Origin: Lentisphaerae bacterium RIFOXYA12_64_32
GTDB taxonomy: Bacteria; Verrucomicrobiota; Lentisphaeria; Oligosphaerales; YB12-FULL-65-16
Direction: 5' to 3'
Assembly (NCBI GenBank): GCA_001803235.1
Contig: MHBL01000381.1
Location: forward strand, 1 to 64,000
Length of the DNA: 64,000 bases
Below, piece by piece: positions 15,886-30,800 of the stretch. Numbering within the stretch: the first letter of the stretch is position 1; each line of letters begins with the position of its first letter. The translations under genes and the position numbers were made by a program. The notes below the pieces were generated by a model, which worked only from the letters and a program-made list of their open reading frames with translations, was not told the origin of the DNA and made no database searches.

Positions 15886-18800
15886 ATGACTACGACACGA
15901 GCGACGTTCGGCATCGCCCGTCTGCGACGGGCCATTCTCCTCCAGCCATTCAGCACTCAGCATTCAGCATTCAGCATTCTCTTTGCCGTTTGCTGTGTGG
16001 CCTTTGCCGGCACGGCGTCTGCCGTCGGGCCGGGCTATGCCTTGGACTTCGACGGCACTAATGACTACGTGAACTGCGGCAACGGTGCGAGCCTGCAGAT
16101 CGCGGGCAACGCCATCACCGTGGAGGCCTGGATCAGGGCTGATACCTGGAAGACCAATGTATGGGAAGGGAGCGTCGCGGTGAAGGATGGGGGCACTTGG
16201 TCCGGGTACATGCTGCGCTGCGGCGCCAGCGGCAAAGCCGACTTCAACTTTGGCGATGGCGCGGCGTGGCGCTCCGCGACCTCGGCGGCCGTTATGACCA
16301 CGGGAACATGGTATCACGTCGCCGGCGTTTACGACGGCTCGACCGTGGCCGTTTACATCGATGGCGAACTGTGTGCCAGCGCGGCGGCCACCACCAACAT
16401 CGCCAGCAACGCCAATCCCCTCGAGATCGGCGCCAGCCCTTCCTACGTGGGGACGCGGCAGTTCGACGGCAGGATCGACGAAGTCCGGGTCTGGAACGTG
16501 GCCCGCACCCCGCAACAGATCCGCGAGTATATGCACGTGTCCTTGGCGGGGACCGAGTCGGGCCTGAAGGGTTACTGGCGCCTGGACAATGGCTCAGGCA
16601 CGACCGCCTCCGACGCCACGACTTACGGCAACACCGGCACCCTCACCAACATGGACCCGCCCACCGACTGGGTCGCCTCGACCATTCCGTTGGCGGAAGG
16701 CGCCAGCGCGACGCAGACGGTCAGTGCGCCGGGCACGTTCTCGTTTGCCGGCACGAACCTGAGCATGAACGTCACGGCCAAGACCGGCACGACGACGTTC
16801 GTGGCCAGCCGCTTGGGGGCCGCGCCGAACCTCCGGCCCGCCGGCACTCCACTGGGGAACGAGTACTGGGTCCTTGATGCCTACGATGGCGGGAGCTTCA
16901 CCGCTGACGTCACGCTCAGCGGCCAGACCCAGGTCACCGCGAACGACCAGACGACGCCGGCCCGGGTCAGGCTGCACTACCGTGGCGGCAGCAGCGACGG
17001 GAGCTGGGGGCAACTGGCCTTTGCGTCCAGTGCCGATGCGGCTGCCGACACCGCCGTGTTTTCCGATGTATGCGAGACCGGGCAGTTGGTGCTGACGCAC
17101 GACGCGTTGCAGACCGGCCCGGGCACGGGCCTGGATTTTGACGGCACGAACGACTATGTGACCTGCGGCACGGGGCCCGTCGTGACCGGCGCCGGGGCGC
17201 GCACCGTCGAAGCGTGGGCCTATGCCCGTGCTTTCAATGACGGCGGCATTTTCCAGGCCGGCGCCACCGGGACGAACCTCTACGACTTCTCCTTCCGTAC
17301 GCTGAGTGCTGTGAGCGGCGGCGGCGACAACGTGTGGCGGATCCAGCTCTGGGGTACCGGCAACGACATGGATGTCACCTTGGCGAACAGCAAGAATCAG
17401 TGGCATCACTACGCGATGACCTACGATGGCACCACGGTGAAGCTCTACTACGACGGCGACCTGGCTGGTACGAGAACGGCAACGCTGGCGACCGCCAGCA
17501 ACGCCTTCTGGATCGGGCGCTGGAACACGAGCTACTTCGACGGCCAGATCGATGAAGTCCGGGCCTGGAACGTGGCCCGCACGCAACAGCAGATTCGGGA
17601 GTCCATGCACCTGTCCCTGACCGGCAGCGAATCGGGGCTCAAGGGCTACTGGCGCCTCAACAACGGCTCAGGCACGACCGCCACCGACGCGACGGCCAAC
17701 GCCTACAACGGCACACTCACCAACATGGATGGGGGCACCGACTGGATCGCTGCGCCCATCCCGCTGGCGAGCGGCGCCAGTTACACGCAGACGGTCAGTG
17801 CGACCGGTGCGGTCACGTTCACCGGTACGGACTTGAGCCTGAACTTCACGGCCAAGAGCGGCGCAACGACCTTCGTGGTCAGCCATCTGCTGGCGTCGCC
17901 CAACGTTCTGCCGACCGGGCGGCATCTGGAAGACGAGTACTGGGTCGTGCATGCGTATGACGGCGGCACGTATACGGCGGCGGCGACCTTCAGCGGGCAG
18001 GATCAGCTTTTCCGTGAGGATCTATGCACGCCCTCGCGCGTGAAGTTGCACAGCCGCGCTTCTGCCAGCACCGGCGCCTGGTCGCAACTGGCGACCGCGT
18101 CGAGCGCGAACCACATCGCCGGCACGGCCACGTTCAACGGGCTGACCAGTTTCAGTCAGTTGACGCTGACGCACGACGAGCCGACGCATGTGGCCCTGGA
18201 CTTTGACGGCGTTAATGACTACGTCAATGTCCCGCATGCGTCGAGTCTCAGCGTCACGACCGCGCTGACCATCGAGGCCTGGGTGAATCTGCCCACGCCT
18301 GCGCGCGACCAGAAAATTGTCGGGAAGACGAGCATCGGTCCCGGCTACGTCTTGGGCGTCAGCAGCATGGGTGGGGTCTACCCCGAGGTCTGGAACTCGA
18401 GCGGGACACGCTACAGCTTCAGTACTGGCTCGATTCCGGCCAATTGCTGGACACACGTGGCGATGACCTGGCAGACCGGCGGACAGATGACCGCCTACAT
18501 CAACGGGGTGCAGTCCTATGCCATTTCGGCGGGGAGCAACCCCATCGGCACCAACACGCAACCGCTGCGGATCGGCATCGCGCCGTGGAACGCCAGCTCC
18601 TATCCGTTGGCAGGGAAGCTCGACGAACTGCGCATCTGGAACGTGGCGCGGACCGTGGACCAGCTTCGGGACGGCATGCACAAGGAGCTCGGTGGCAGCG
18701 AGTCTGGCCTGGTTGCGTACTACCGCTTCGACCACACCTCCGGGACGTCTCTGACGGACCTGACCGCCAACCACAACAACGGCACGCTCGTCAACATGAC

Positions 18801-21800
18801 GAACGACGACTGGCTGGCCGTCATGTTCCCCTGCGCCTACGACATCACCGGCAGCACCAACCTGCGCGCCGCCTGGCTCGGCAAGCCCGCGTCGCTTCCC
18901 TCCTCACTTCTGTCGCTGACTGCTCCAAGCGTCAGCGGCGCCGATTTTGTGGTGCACGGGCATAACAACGGCGCACTGACCGCAAACACGGCCGACAAAC
19001 CCGCCGGACTGGACTGGCGGCTCAACCGGGTCTGGCGCCTCGAGACGGACGCGGCGCTCACCGGCGACTTCGTCTTCGATTCCAATGGGTTGACGGGGCT
19101 GGGTAACCGTGCGGGAATGCGGCTGCTGGCCGATGCTGACGGCACGTTCAGCAACGCCACGGCGGTTGCCGGCAGCGTCGTGGACGGTGTGTTGACCGTT
19201 GCCGCGCAGGCGCTCACCGATGCCGGCTACTACACTCTGGGCGGTGTGGGCACGCCCGAGGTCACCACGGCGGCCGTCAGCACCCTCACGGCCCATACGG
19301 CCCAGGGTGGCGGCGCCGTGGTCGATGAAGGCGGCGCGAGTGTCACCGCGCGCGGCTGCGTCTGGAACACGGCCGGGAACCCGACCGTGGCCGTCCACGA
19401 CGGCATGACCACCGACGGCACCGGCGGTGGTAGCTTCGTCAGCGAACTCACCGGCCTGGCCGTTGACACGACGTATTTCGTCCGCGCCTACGCCACGAAC
19501 ACCAAGGGTACGGCCTACGGCGCGCCGCAGACGTTCAGCATCTCGTTCTTCTCCGAGGCGAGCGCCGGGTTCGTCAATGTCGACTTTGCCGGCATCGCCT
19601 GGGGCGACTATGACGGCGACGGCGACCTCGATGCCATCGTGGCCGGCGAGAACGCCGACGATACGCCCACGACGAGGCTCTACCGCAACGACGGCGGCGT
19701 CTTCACCGCGGTCGCCGGCGCCGGCCTGCCCGACCGGGTCTGCGATCTCGCGGGGGCCGCCTGGGGCGACTATGACAACGACGGCGACCTCGACCTCTGT
19801 ATGGTCGGGTACACCGTGAGCTGGGACCAGAACGCGCCGGCCGCGATCTACCGCAACAACGGCGACGGCACCTTCACCGACATCGGCGCGCCGCTTGTGA
19901 GCGTCTTTTTCTGCAACGCGAAGTGGGCCGACTATGACAACGATGGCGACCTCGACCTGCTCATCGCCGGCGCCACCATGTCCGTAGCCGTGACCCGCCT
20001 TTACCGCAACGATGGCGGCGATACGTTCGTCGATTCGGGGATAGCCCTGGCCAATGTCGGCGACTCCGGCATGGCCTGGGGCGACTACGACGCCGACGGC
20101 GACCTCGACATCCTGCTGGCCGGCTACGACAGCTTGAACGAACAATCCATTACCAAGGTCTACCGCAACGAGGGTGACGGTGTCTTCACCGACATCGGCG
20201 CGGGCTTAACCGGTGTGTGCGTCGCCGATGTCGCCTGGGGCGACTACGACAACGACGGCGACCTCGATATCCTGCTGGCCGGCTACGACGACGCCACCGA
20301 TGTCACCAAAGTCTACCGCAACGATGCGGGTGCGTTCACTGACATTGCCGCCGCGCTTGTCGGTGTCGACGACGCCGGCGTCGCCTGGGGCGACCTGGAC
20401 AACGACGGCGATCTGGACATCGCCATCGCCGGCTACACCGAGAGCGGCAATGTCGCCAAGGTCTACCGGAACCATGCGGGCGCCTTCACCGAGATCCCCA
20501 GCGCGGACCTGACGGGCGTCGATTATGCCAGTGTGGCGCTGGGTGACTACGACGGCGATGGAGATCTCGATCTCCTGATCACCGGCCAGACCGGCGACGG
20601 TGACCCCTTAACTCAACTCTACCGCAACGAGGGCGCCGAGGTCGTCAACACGCCGCCGGGCGCGCCGGCGGACCTTTCCGTCCAGGCGCTGACCGGGGAG
20701 AGCGTGACGCTCGCCTGGGACGCGGCGGCCGACGCGCAGACCCCTGCGGCCGGCCTGACCTACAACCTGCGCGTCGGGACCAGTCCCGGCGCCGCGAACG
20801 TCTTCGGCGGCATGGCAGACCTGGCCACCGGCTGGCGGCGCGTGGCTGCCCTCGGCAACACCAACCAGCGTCGGAACTGGACGGTCGCGGGGCTCGTCGA
20901 CAGCACCACGTACTACTGGTCGGTCCAGGCGGTGGATACCGCATTGGCTGGCGGCGCCTGGGCGGTCGAGGGCAGTTTCACGACGCCCGACCTGGCCGAG
21001 GTTACGACGGTGGCGGTCACCAGTGTCACGGCGACCAGTGCTACCTGTGGCGGAAATGTCACGGCGCAAGGCCTGAGTCCGGTCACCGCGCGCGGCTGCG
21101 TCTGGGCCATGCACCAGGACCCGACTCTGGCTGACTTCAGCACCGTCAACGGCGCCGGCCTCGGCGCCTTCACCAGCAACCTCATCGGCGGCTTTGTCGA
21201 AGGTCAGACCTGCTACGTCCGCGCGTATGCCACCAACACCCAAGGCACAGCCTACGGCGAGAACCGCGCGTTTGTCGTCCCCATGGCGCCGCCGGATCTG
21301 GCGCTGGAGTTCGACGGCGATCACGCTTACGTCCAGATCGAGGACAGCGATGCTTTTGACTTGACCACGGCTTACACGATCGAGGCATGGTTCAAGGCCG
21401 ATACCCTGGGCGGCCTGCGCGGCCTGGTCAGCAAGTACCACAGTTGGGACGCCAACGGCTATGTCCTGCGGCTCAATGGGACGGAACTCGAGTTCGACGG
21501 GGTCACGACCTTCGGACTGGGGCTGCAGGCGGGGTACTGGTACCACGTCGCGGCGGTCAGCACCCCAAACGGCCGGCTGATATATGTCAATGGGAGTCAG
21601 CTCGTGAACGGTGGCGGCAGCTACACCGTTCAGGCGAACGCCGACCCGGTCCGGATCGGCAGCGACTACAACGGACGGTACTTCGCCGGCACCATCGACG
21701 AGGTGCGGATTTGGAGCGTCGCCCGGACCCAGACTCAGATTCGCGACGCGATGCACCGCGCGCTCGCCGGCACCGAGACCGGCCTGGTCGCCTACTACCG

Positions 21801-24800
21801 CGGCGACCAGTTGGATGGCGGCCCGGTACTGGCCGATCGCACCGGGCACGGGCATGACGGCACGCTGTACTGGGGTGTGACGTGGGTGGCATCGACCGCA
21901 CCCTGCACCGGCACGACCGGCGACCGGGTGCAGTTGCGCGGCGTCTGGGCGTCACGCACCGACTCGACCGAGACCCCGTCAGGCTGCGTGGCGATGGTCG
22001 ATCCGGATATCGCCGACACGGACTATGCGGTCATCGGCCACGACGGCGGCGCCGAGACCCAGAACACGACCGACGTGCCGGCCAACCTGCACTGGCGTCT
22101 GAACCGCGTCTGGCGTATGGACGTGGCCGGAGCGCCGACGGGGGATATCGTCGTCGATACGTCCGGGCTCGCGGACCTCGGCGACACCGCGAAGCTCTGC
22201 CTGCTCGTGGACGGCGACGGCACCTTCGCGGACGCCACCGTGATCGAGGGCGACTTCGATTACCCCTTCTTTACGGCCGCCGATGTGCCGTTGCTGGACG
22301 GTCTCTACTGCACGCTGGGCAAGTTCGGCTGGCCAAGCGTGACCACCGCGGAAGTGGACGACGTCACCCCGCTTTCCGCCACCTGCGGCGGTGAGGTGAC
22401 GGAGGCTGGCGCCTCGGCAGTGACGGCGCGCGGCTGCGTCTGGAATACGACCGGCAGCCCGACCGTGGCCGCCCACGACGGCATCACCAGCGACGGTACG
22501 GGGACGGGCGTGTTTTCGAGTGGCCTGACGGGGCTCACTCTCGACCAGCGCTACTATGTCCGCTCCTACGCCACCAATGCGCAGGGCACGGCCTACGGTA
22601 GCGAACGTTCATTCCGGGCGATCATGGCGCCGCCCGGCAACTGCCTCGACTTCGACGGAACCAACGACTATGTCACCCTCGGCAACGACAACCGACTCAA
22701 ACCTACGGACGCGATGACCGTCGAGGTCTGGGCCTACATGAGCACGTGGGCGACCAGCACCGTGGAGAGAGTATTCGTGAGCTGTACGGAGACTGGGGGC
22801 CACAGGCTGTATGTGATGGCCAACGACGCGCGTGTGGAGGGCATGGTACGACTGAACGGCGCGTACCGCTACGTACACTGTCCCCTCTCGGCCCTCACGC
22901 CCGGCTGGCATCATTTCGCGCTGACCTGCAGCGGGCAGGTCACGAGTCTGTATGTCGACGGTATTCTGCGCGACGCCACGGATGCCGGCACGGACTATCC
23001 CATCCAGTACAACGCATCGAACAGCCTTCAGGTCGGGGCCGAAGCGGGCGGCGGCGCCACCCCGTCGGGAAGCAGTTACATGCTGGGCCGGCTGGACGAC
23101 GTGCGCATCTGGAACGTCGTGCGCTCCGACGCGCAGATCCGCTGGGGCATGAACCGCACGCTGGCCGGCGACGAGACGGGCCTGGTCGGGTACTGGCGGT
23201 TCGACCACGGCACGGCGGGCGGCGACAATGCCGGCATCACGACCGTCACGGATTCCGGCCCGAACGGGCTCACTGGCACGCTGTACAACTTTGCCCTCAC
23301 CGGCGCCACCTCGAACTGGGTCGAGAGCTATGCCATGGCCCGGCCGGCGGCGTATGCCGCCGTGCCGGACGGCGACGGGGCGTTCGTGCTGCGCTGGGAT
23401 GCGCCCGAGGCCGGGACTGCGCCGGCCACCTACTACCTCGATATCGCGACCGACCCGGAGTTCGCGTCACTACTGTCGGGGTACAGCAATCTGCAGGTCG
23501 GCGACGTCACCAGCTACCGCGTCACGGGCCTGGACGGCAACACCACCTACTACTGGCGCGTGCGGGCCGAACCGGCGGACGGCCAGGCCGGGCAGAGCCA
23601 GAGTTCGGAATCCATGGCGGTGGCCGTGGGCAGCGAAGGGGCCAGGTTTGCCCCGCATTTCGACGGTGTGGACGACTATGTGACCCTGCCGCCCTGCTCT
23701 GCCCTCAAGAACAGCGGCGCCAACTATCTGCACAATGAGTTCCTGATCGAAATGTGGTTCAGGCCGGAGGCGACCGACGGCTACTTGCTCAAGAAAGATG
23801 GCTCGTTCGCACTGCGCGTCGCCGACGACGGCGGCACGGCACGACTTCAGTTCTGGGGCATCCCATTGGCGGACTGGTATCCGACCGTCCTCAGCAACGC
23901 GCCGGCCGTCTCGCTCAACGCGTGGCACCATGTGGCAGTCCGCTATGACGGCAGCACTGTCACGCTGTACCTCGACGGTGTGAGCGCATACACCATGGCC
24001 GGCACCGGGGACATGACGGCTAACAGCAACCTCATCTACATTGGTGCCAGGGACGCGACGTCGTCCTTCTTCACCGGGTCCCTGGCCGAACTGCGCATCT
24101 GGACCAAGCCGTGTACCGAGACGAAAGTTCTGCGCGACTGGAACCGCGAGGTCTGGTACCACAACCACACCGACGCTGACGGTTTCTGCCACTACCTGCC
24201 CCTCGCCGAGGGCGCCGGCCTGGCCCCGTGCGACTACCGCAGCACCGACATCTTCGCTACGATCCACAACGGCGCCCAGTGGCGCAAGTCGAACCTGAGT
24301 GTCCTGCCCGCCGGTCCGCACGACTGGATGCTCGAACTGGACGGCAGCAGCGACTACCTGACGATTGAGGACAGCGACTTCGACCTCTCGAGGCTGCTGA
24401 TCAACTACCCGCCGTGGGGCCTGTATACCTCCTACACCATCGAGATGTGGGCCCGGCGTGACAGCACCGGGACGGTCGATATGCTCTATTCCGAGGGCAA
24501 TGAGGACGCGCCGCCCGACGACGCGCCGGAACTGGCCAGCGGCATGGCGATCGCGTTCGACTCTCAGAATCGGTTCCTGTTCAAATTCTATCACCACGAT
24601 GGGAACCACGACATCCTCGCCACAACGGCGACCTACACCGACACCGCCTGGCACCACTGGGCCGTGACGTACAACCACCAGGACAACGCCCGCTGCATCT
24701 ACCGCGACGGGGTGCTGGTGGCCAGCGACCAGGCGCGGGCGCCCCACCTCGGTGGCTCCGCGTTCGAGCTGGGCCGGAAGACGTGGGACGCGACCGGGTA

Positions 24801-27800
24801 TTTCGACGGCGCCCTCGACGAATTGCGCATCTGGACGGAGGTGCGGACCGCGGCGCAGATCAGCACCAACCGGTTCCGTACCGTTACGGCCAACGACGGG
24901 AGCCTGGTGCGTTGCCTGCGCTTCAACGAATGGGTCGGGTACGACGGCAGGTGTGACTGGGTCGACGTGATCGGCGGGGCCCAGGACTCGGTGAGTTCCT
25001 CGGGAACGATCCTTGGGGACTGGGGCCAGTTCGCGCCCACCGCGGCGCCGTTCGCGCTTGGGCCCGCGTCGCCGCGCGAGCAGGCCATCGAGTTCGCCCC
25101 GGGCGAGAACTACGGAGAACGCGACCCCTACGCCCGGCTGACCTCGAGTATCGACCTTGCCAACCAGAGCCTGACCATCGAGTTCTGGGCGCAACGTTAT
25201 CTGCTGAACTCGACCACCGATTGGGATGGGTATGTGTTCTGTCAGCAGACCGCCTCGGAGGTACGCCTGCGCATCGGCTTCCGCAAGGCGTCCCAAGGTA
25301 ACGCCTTCTTCGTTGACTATCGGTACGATGATGCCGCTCCAAACTGGGAGGAGTTCACCGTGGACCTTGCTCCCGCCTATACCGACGCCGACTGGCATCA
25401 CTGGGCTGTCACCTTCACGGACGGCAGTGAGACCGGCGGCAATGCGGAACTGCGTGTCTTCCGTGACGGGGTGCAGGTTCACGAACAAACGTTGACCTTC
25501 GAGCACTACCAGGCTTTCGGTGAGATGCTGGTCGGCAACGACTTCAACGGCGGGGAGTGGCGCGGCGAGCTCAGCGAGATGCGCGTGGATGACGTGCGCA
25601 TCTGGTCCCGGGCCAGGGACCGCGCCGCGATCGCCGCCGACATGAACCGGGAACTGGCCGGCAGCGAGCCCTTCCTCGAAGGCTACTACAAGTTCAACGA
25701 GGGCGGCGGCACCACACTGCTCGATGCGTCCGTGTACCGGCGTCATGGCCGGATGTTCCTGATGAGCGATGCGAGCCGGATCGACCACACGTTCCCCGGC
25801 GGGTTCAGCTACCTCCCCGACACCGAACAGTGCCTGTACGATCCGCCGTCCGTGTCGGTGACGGGCAGTGAAGCGTTCGACTACGCCGGCGACTTCACCT
25901 GGGAAGCGTGGATCCGGCCCGTCGAGTCTAGCGGCACCTGGCAGAACATCATCGCGATCAACGACCGCGTGTCCGGCTGGTGCGCGGGCTGCTACACGTG
26001 GATTGTCCAGGACGGCGTGCTGAAGCTCATCAGGAACGGCCAGAGCACGATCCCGGCTGCTGGCAGTGACACGGCGGTCGAGCTGTACGCCTGGCAGCAT
26101 GTGGCGTTGCGCGTCGAGGCCAATACCAACGGCGCCAACGACACCTGCACATTCTTCGTCAACGGCCGGCCCGTGTACAGCGACAGCACGGCCGACCTCG
26201 GCGCCGTGCTGCCGGCGTTCCCCTTCCTGCGAATCGGCTCGACCTTCCAGGGCTGGATGGACGAACTCAGCATCTGGTCCGTGGCCCGCACGGATGAGGA
26301 GATCCTGCAGAGCTATCGGCGCCGCCTCAACGGTACCGAGTCAGGGCTGGAGGTCTACTACGACTTCAACGGCGCCGGCGACGCGGTCATCGTCGACCGG
26401 ACGGGAAACGGTCACCTCGGCTACAGCGGCGGCGGACTGGCGGGGACGCTGGATGCCACGACCGCGCCAGACCTTTTCCCGGCGCCGCCGGACGAACGTG
26501 CGGCCTCGTTCTCGGGCACGGACGGGTATGCGGATGTGCCCGCCGACCCGGTGTTCGACAGCGCTCCGTTCTCCGTCGAGTTCTGGGTGAAGCAGGATGA
26601 ACTCGGCGCGCGTCAGGCCATGCTGGACAAGGGCTATGACGATGAGACCGACTGGTGTTTCGCCAGCCAGGACGGCACGCCGGTCACGCCGGACCGCGAC
26701 GACCACGCGCTGTGGGCGAGCGACTCGGGCGATGACATCAGGTTCGGTCTCCCCGCGATCTTCACCGGAACCGGCAACACCATCAGCGATTTCACCATCG
26801 AGTTCTGGCTCAAGCCGACGCATCTGAACTACGAGGAGACGGTGTTCGAGATCACGCGTGACACGACCGGCGAGGGCAACTTCGTGCGCCTGATGGCGTT
26901 CGACTACTTCGATCGCCTCTACCTGATCGTGGGCGACAACCCGGGCGGCGGCGACTGGGATACCAGAGACCTGGTGGGCTCGAACCAGACCGACGCGTGT
27001 TTCATGACGGAACCGGCCAACACCTGGTACCACATCGCCTGCGTGTTCGACGCCGACGCGACCGGCCAGCGGTTACGGCTCTATGTCAACGGTATCGAGC
27101 AGAACGACTACTCCGGCAGCTACGGTCCCACCGGAACGGGCGCCTGTTTCCTGGACCGCAACGAGGGCGGCAAGACCACGTCCGGGACCCTCGACGAACT
27201 TCGCATCTGGGACGTGCCGCGGTCTCAGGCCGAGATCGTCGGCGACATGCACCGTACGCTCGCCGGCAACGAGCCGAGCCTGCTGCATTACTACCGGCTG
27301 GACGACGCGGTGGGCAGCGACACAGCCGTCGATTCCACAGGCGTGAACGATGCGACCGTCAATAACGATGCGCGTTTTGTGACGGCGACCACGCCGTTCG
27401 GCGCCGGGGTGGCGGAGACGCACCCCAAAGCAGCGACGGTGACCTTCCCTGATGCCGACCTCGCGGTCACCTTCGCGGACCCGGCGGCCGCGATGTTGAC
27501 GGCCGTGCGGATCGCCGATCACCCCGGCGCCTTTCCCGTCAACGCACACCCGTTCGACCAGCAGTACTGGGTCCTGCACCGCGACGGGGACGACGACTAC
27601 TGGAGTTGGGCCGTGTACGGCTCGCCCTACGTCGCCGACTACACGTTCACGCTGGCGGAGGACTTGACGGAGAACGACGCCGTCACCCCCGGAGATATCG
27701 GATTGTACCGGCGCAACCACACCAGCGACGATCCCTGGCAACTGGTAGCGACGGCCACGACCGTCGATGCGGCGGCGGACACGGTGACGTTCCAGGACGT

Positions 27801-30800
27801 GTCGCTCACGGTTGGCTTGGCGGCGAACGCTCCCGTGTCGCAATCGAGTCAGTTCGTGGTGGCCCGGAAAGCGGGGCAGGGCGTGATCTTCAGCGTGGGC
27901 GAGGGAACGGGCCAGGGGTGGCGCGAGTTGTCGTACGTCTGGGGTGATACCGGCTGGCATCACGTGTGCGGCACCTACGACGGCAGCGAGATGATGCTCT
28001 ACGTGGACGGGACGTTCCAGGCTTCGACGCCGGCCGCCATGGCGGCCACGGCCAACGCCATCCGCATCGGCGCCTACCGCGGCGACTACGGTTTTTTCGA
28101 TGGACTCCTCGATGAAATCCGCTACTGGTCCGTGGTGCTGTCGCCCGACGATGTGAACTTCCTGTACAACAAGGAACTGCATGGCGACGAGGCCGGTCTC
28201 GAGGCCTACTGGAAATTCAACGAGGGCAGTGGCATCACTGCCTATGACAGCACCGGCCACGGCCACGACCTGACGCTGTACAACAGCGTCGGCCGTGTGG
28301 TCCATGACAATCGCTATGTTGTTCGCCCCACGGGCGACTACGCCGTGGAGATCAACGCCGACACGTTTGTGTACGTGGGCGAGGGCCTGGCCCCGACCGA
28401 CACGATGACCATCGAAGCCTGGGTCTACAAGACCGCGGCGGCGGACAATCCGGCCGTGTACGGGTTCGGCAACAGCATGCTGACCTTGTACGCCGGCCAT
28501 GACGGCTCCGAGCATCTGGCGTATTTCGACGACAGCAATGGCTGGATCGAGAGCGATGCGACCGTGACGGTCGGCGAATGGCATCACCTGGCGTGGGTGC
28601 TCAACAAGCCAGCCGGGCAGAACGGCTACGTCGTCTTCTACCTGGATGGCGAGCAGCAACAGCAGGTTGCTTTGACCCAGGACCTGCCTGATGTCGTCGT
28701 GGACGGCTTCATCGGCCGCTCGGGGTTGGACGCGGATCCGTTCCTCGGGTACATCACCGAAGTGCGCATCTGGGGCGTGGTCCGCACGGCCATCGAGATC
28801 AAGGACCACCTCTACACCCGGCTGGCTGGCAACGAGGCCGGCCTGCTCGCCTACTGGCCGTGCACCGACGGCAGCGGGCAGTTGGTTACGGACTACTCGT
28901 CGAACGGCCACGATGGCGTGTTCTACTACGCGTTCGATCTGCACTGGATCAAGCCCGAGGGGCTGGTGTTCGAGAAGCCGCTACCCACCGAGCAGTCGCT
29001 GTCGTTCGACGGCGCCGATACCTCGGTGAGTCTGCCGTTCTCGCCGCGCGACGCGGCGTTTACCGTCGGCGCCTGGATCAAGTGGGACAAGACAGGCGCC
29101 GATGACGCCGTGGACGACGTGGTCGCGGGCTGGGGCGGGCCTGGCGGGCATTTCGCCGAACTGCGGGTGAGCACCGAAGGCAAGCTCATGTACTGCGAGT
29201 TCGACGGCCAGTGGGGCCCCCTGGTCGCGGCGCCGACGCTCCAGGACAATCAATGGGTCCACGTCGGCGTGGCCAAGACGGGGACGACCGTGACGCTCTT
29301 CCTGAACGGCAAGGCCTCGATCAACGGCACGATCGCCCGCACGCCGCAGCTCGACGCCCTGGCCATCGGTTCGGCGGCGACCGACACATCCCTGCGTCCG
29401 TTCAAGGGCCTGATCGACGAGGTGACGTTCTGGGACGTGGCGCTCGCCAGCATCCCCACGGAGGAATTGTGGGGCGACGAGGAGCACCTGGTCCGGTACT
29501 ACAAGTTCGACGAAGGCGGCGGGGCGCGCGCGGTCGACAGCTCGGGCAGCGGGTTCTACGACGGCACGCTCTCGACCGGGTTGGACCAGGCCCACCGCGT
29601 GTCGCAGACCGGCCTGCCCATGGTCCGGCTTCAGGACCGCCAGAACGCGCTGTTCTTCGACGGCATCGACGACTACCTGGAACTGCCGCACCAGGCGCGC
29701 CCCGACCCGATGACGATCGCGGTGTGGGTCAAGCCGCAGACGGTGAGCCGGATGCACTCGATCGTCGTCTGGGCTGACACGGAGAACGGGTCTGGGCATC
29801 TGGCCGCGTTGCGCCTCAACGCCGGGCATCTGGAGTACGAGGAGGTCAGCCAGAGCGGCACGGTAACCGGGACGGCCGTCATCCCCGCGAACGTCTGGAC
29901 CCACGTTGCGGTTACCAAGACCGGGAACAACGTGACGCTTTATGTCAACGGCGTCCCGGACGGCAGCGGCACGATTGCCGGCACGCCCGTGACCGACCGC
30001 CTGGTCATCGGCATGCAGCCGACCGAGCCGACCGACCGCCATTTCTACCACGGCCTGATGGACGAGTTCCAACTCTGGCACCGGGTGCTCGGCGCCACCG
30101 AGGTCGCCCAAACCTACAACCATGGCCGGCGCGGCAATGAGACCGGGCTCGATACCTACTTCACGTTCGACCAGCCGACGGGGTTGACCGTCGAAGACGT
30201 GGCCGGCGCCGACGGCGATGCGAGCATGAAGAACGTCGATTACCCGAACCTGGACCGGCACGAAGTCGACGACCTGGCGCTGGAGTTCCCGCCACCCGGC
30301 GAATATGTCCTGTGCCTGGACGGCGTCGACGACTACCTCGCGGTCGACGGCATCGAGATGACGGCCTACACCGTGGCGCTCTGGTTCAAGCCCGACGCCG
30401 CCGCGCCCGCGGCCGACATCTGCCTGTTCAAGGGACCGGCCTGCACGGTCGCCTTGCAGCCGGACGGCGCGATTGTCCATACGTTCACGACTGCCGACGG
30501 CGAGTTGACCCAGACACTCGACGCCGTGGCGACGTTCGGCGCCTGGAACCGTGTCGTGGCCGCCAATGACGGCCTCACCGCGCGTCTGTATTGCGGCCCC
30601 ACCGATGTGGCGGACTTCGCAACCGACGTGGCGCGCCGGAGCGATTTTGCCGGTGGACGACTGGAACCAAGTGCCGGGACGATCACCATCGGGGATGACC
30701 CCGACTCGGACGCAGACGCGCTGTTCAAAGGTCACATCGAGGAGTTGGCCGTCTGGGAGTGGGCCCTGCCGGAAAAGGACATCGCGCGGCTCTGGGAGTA

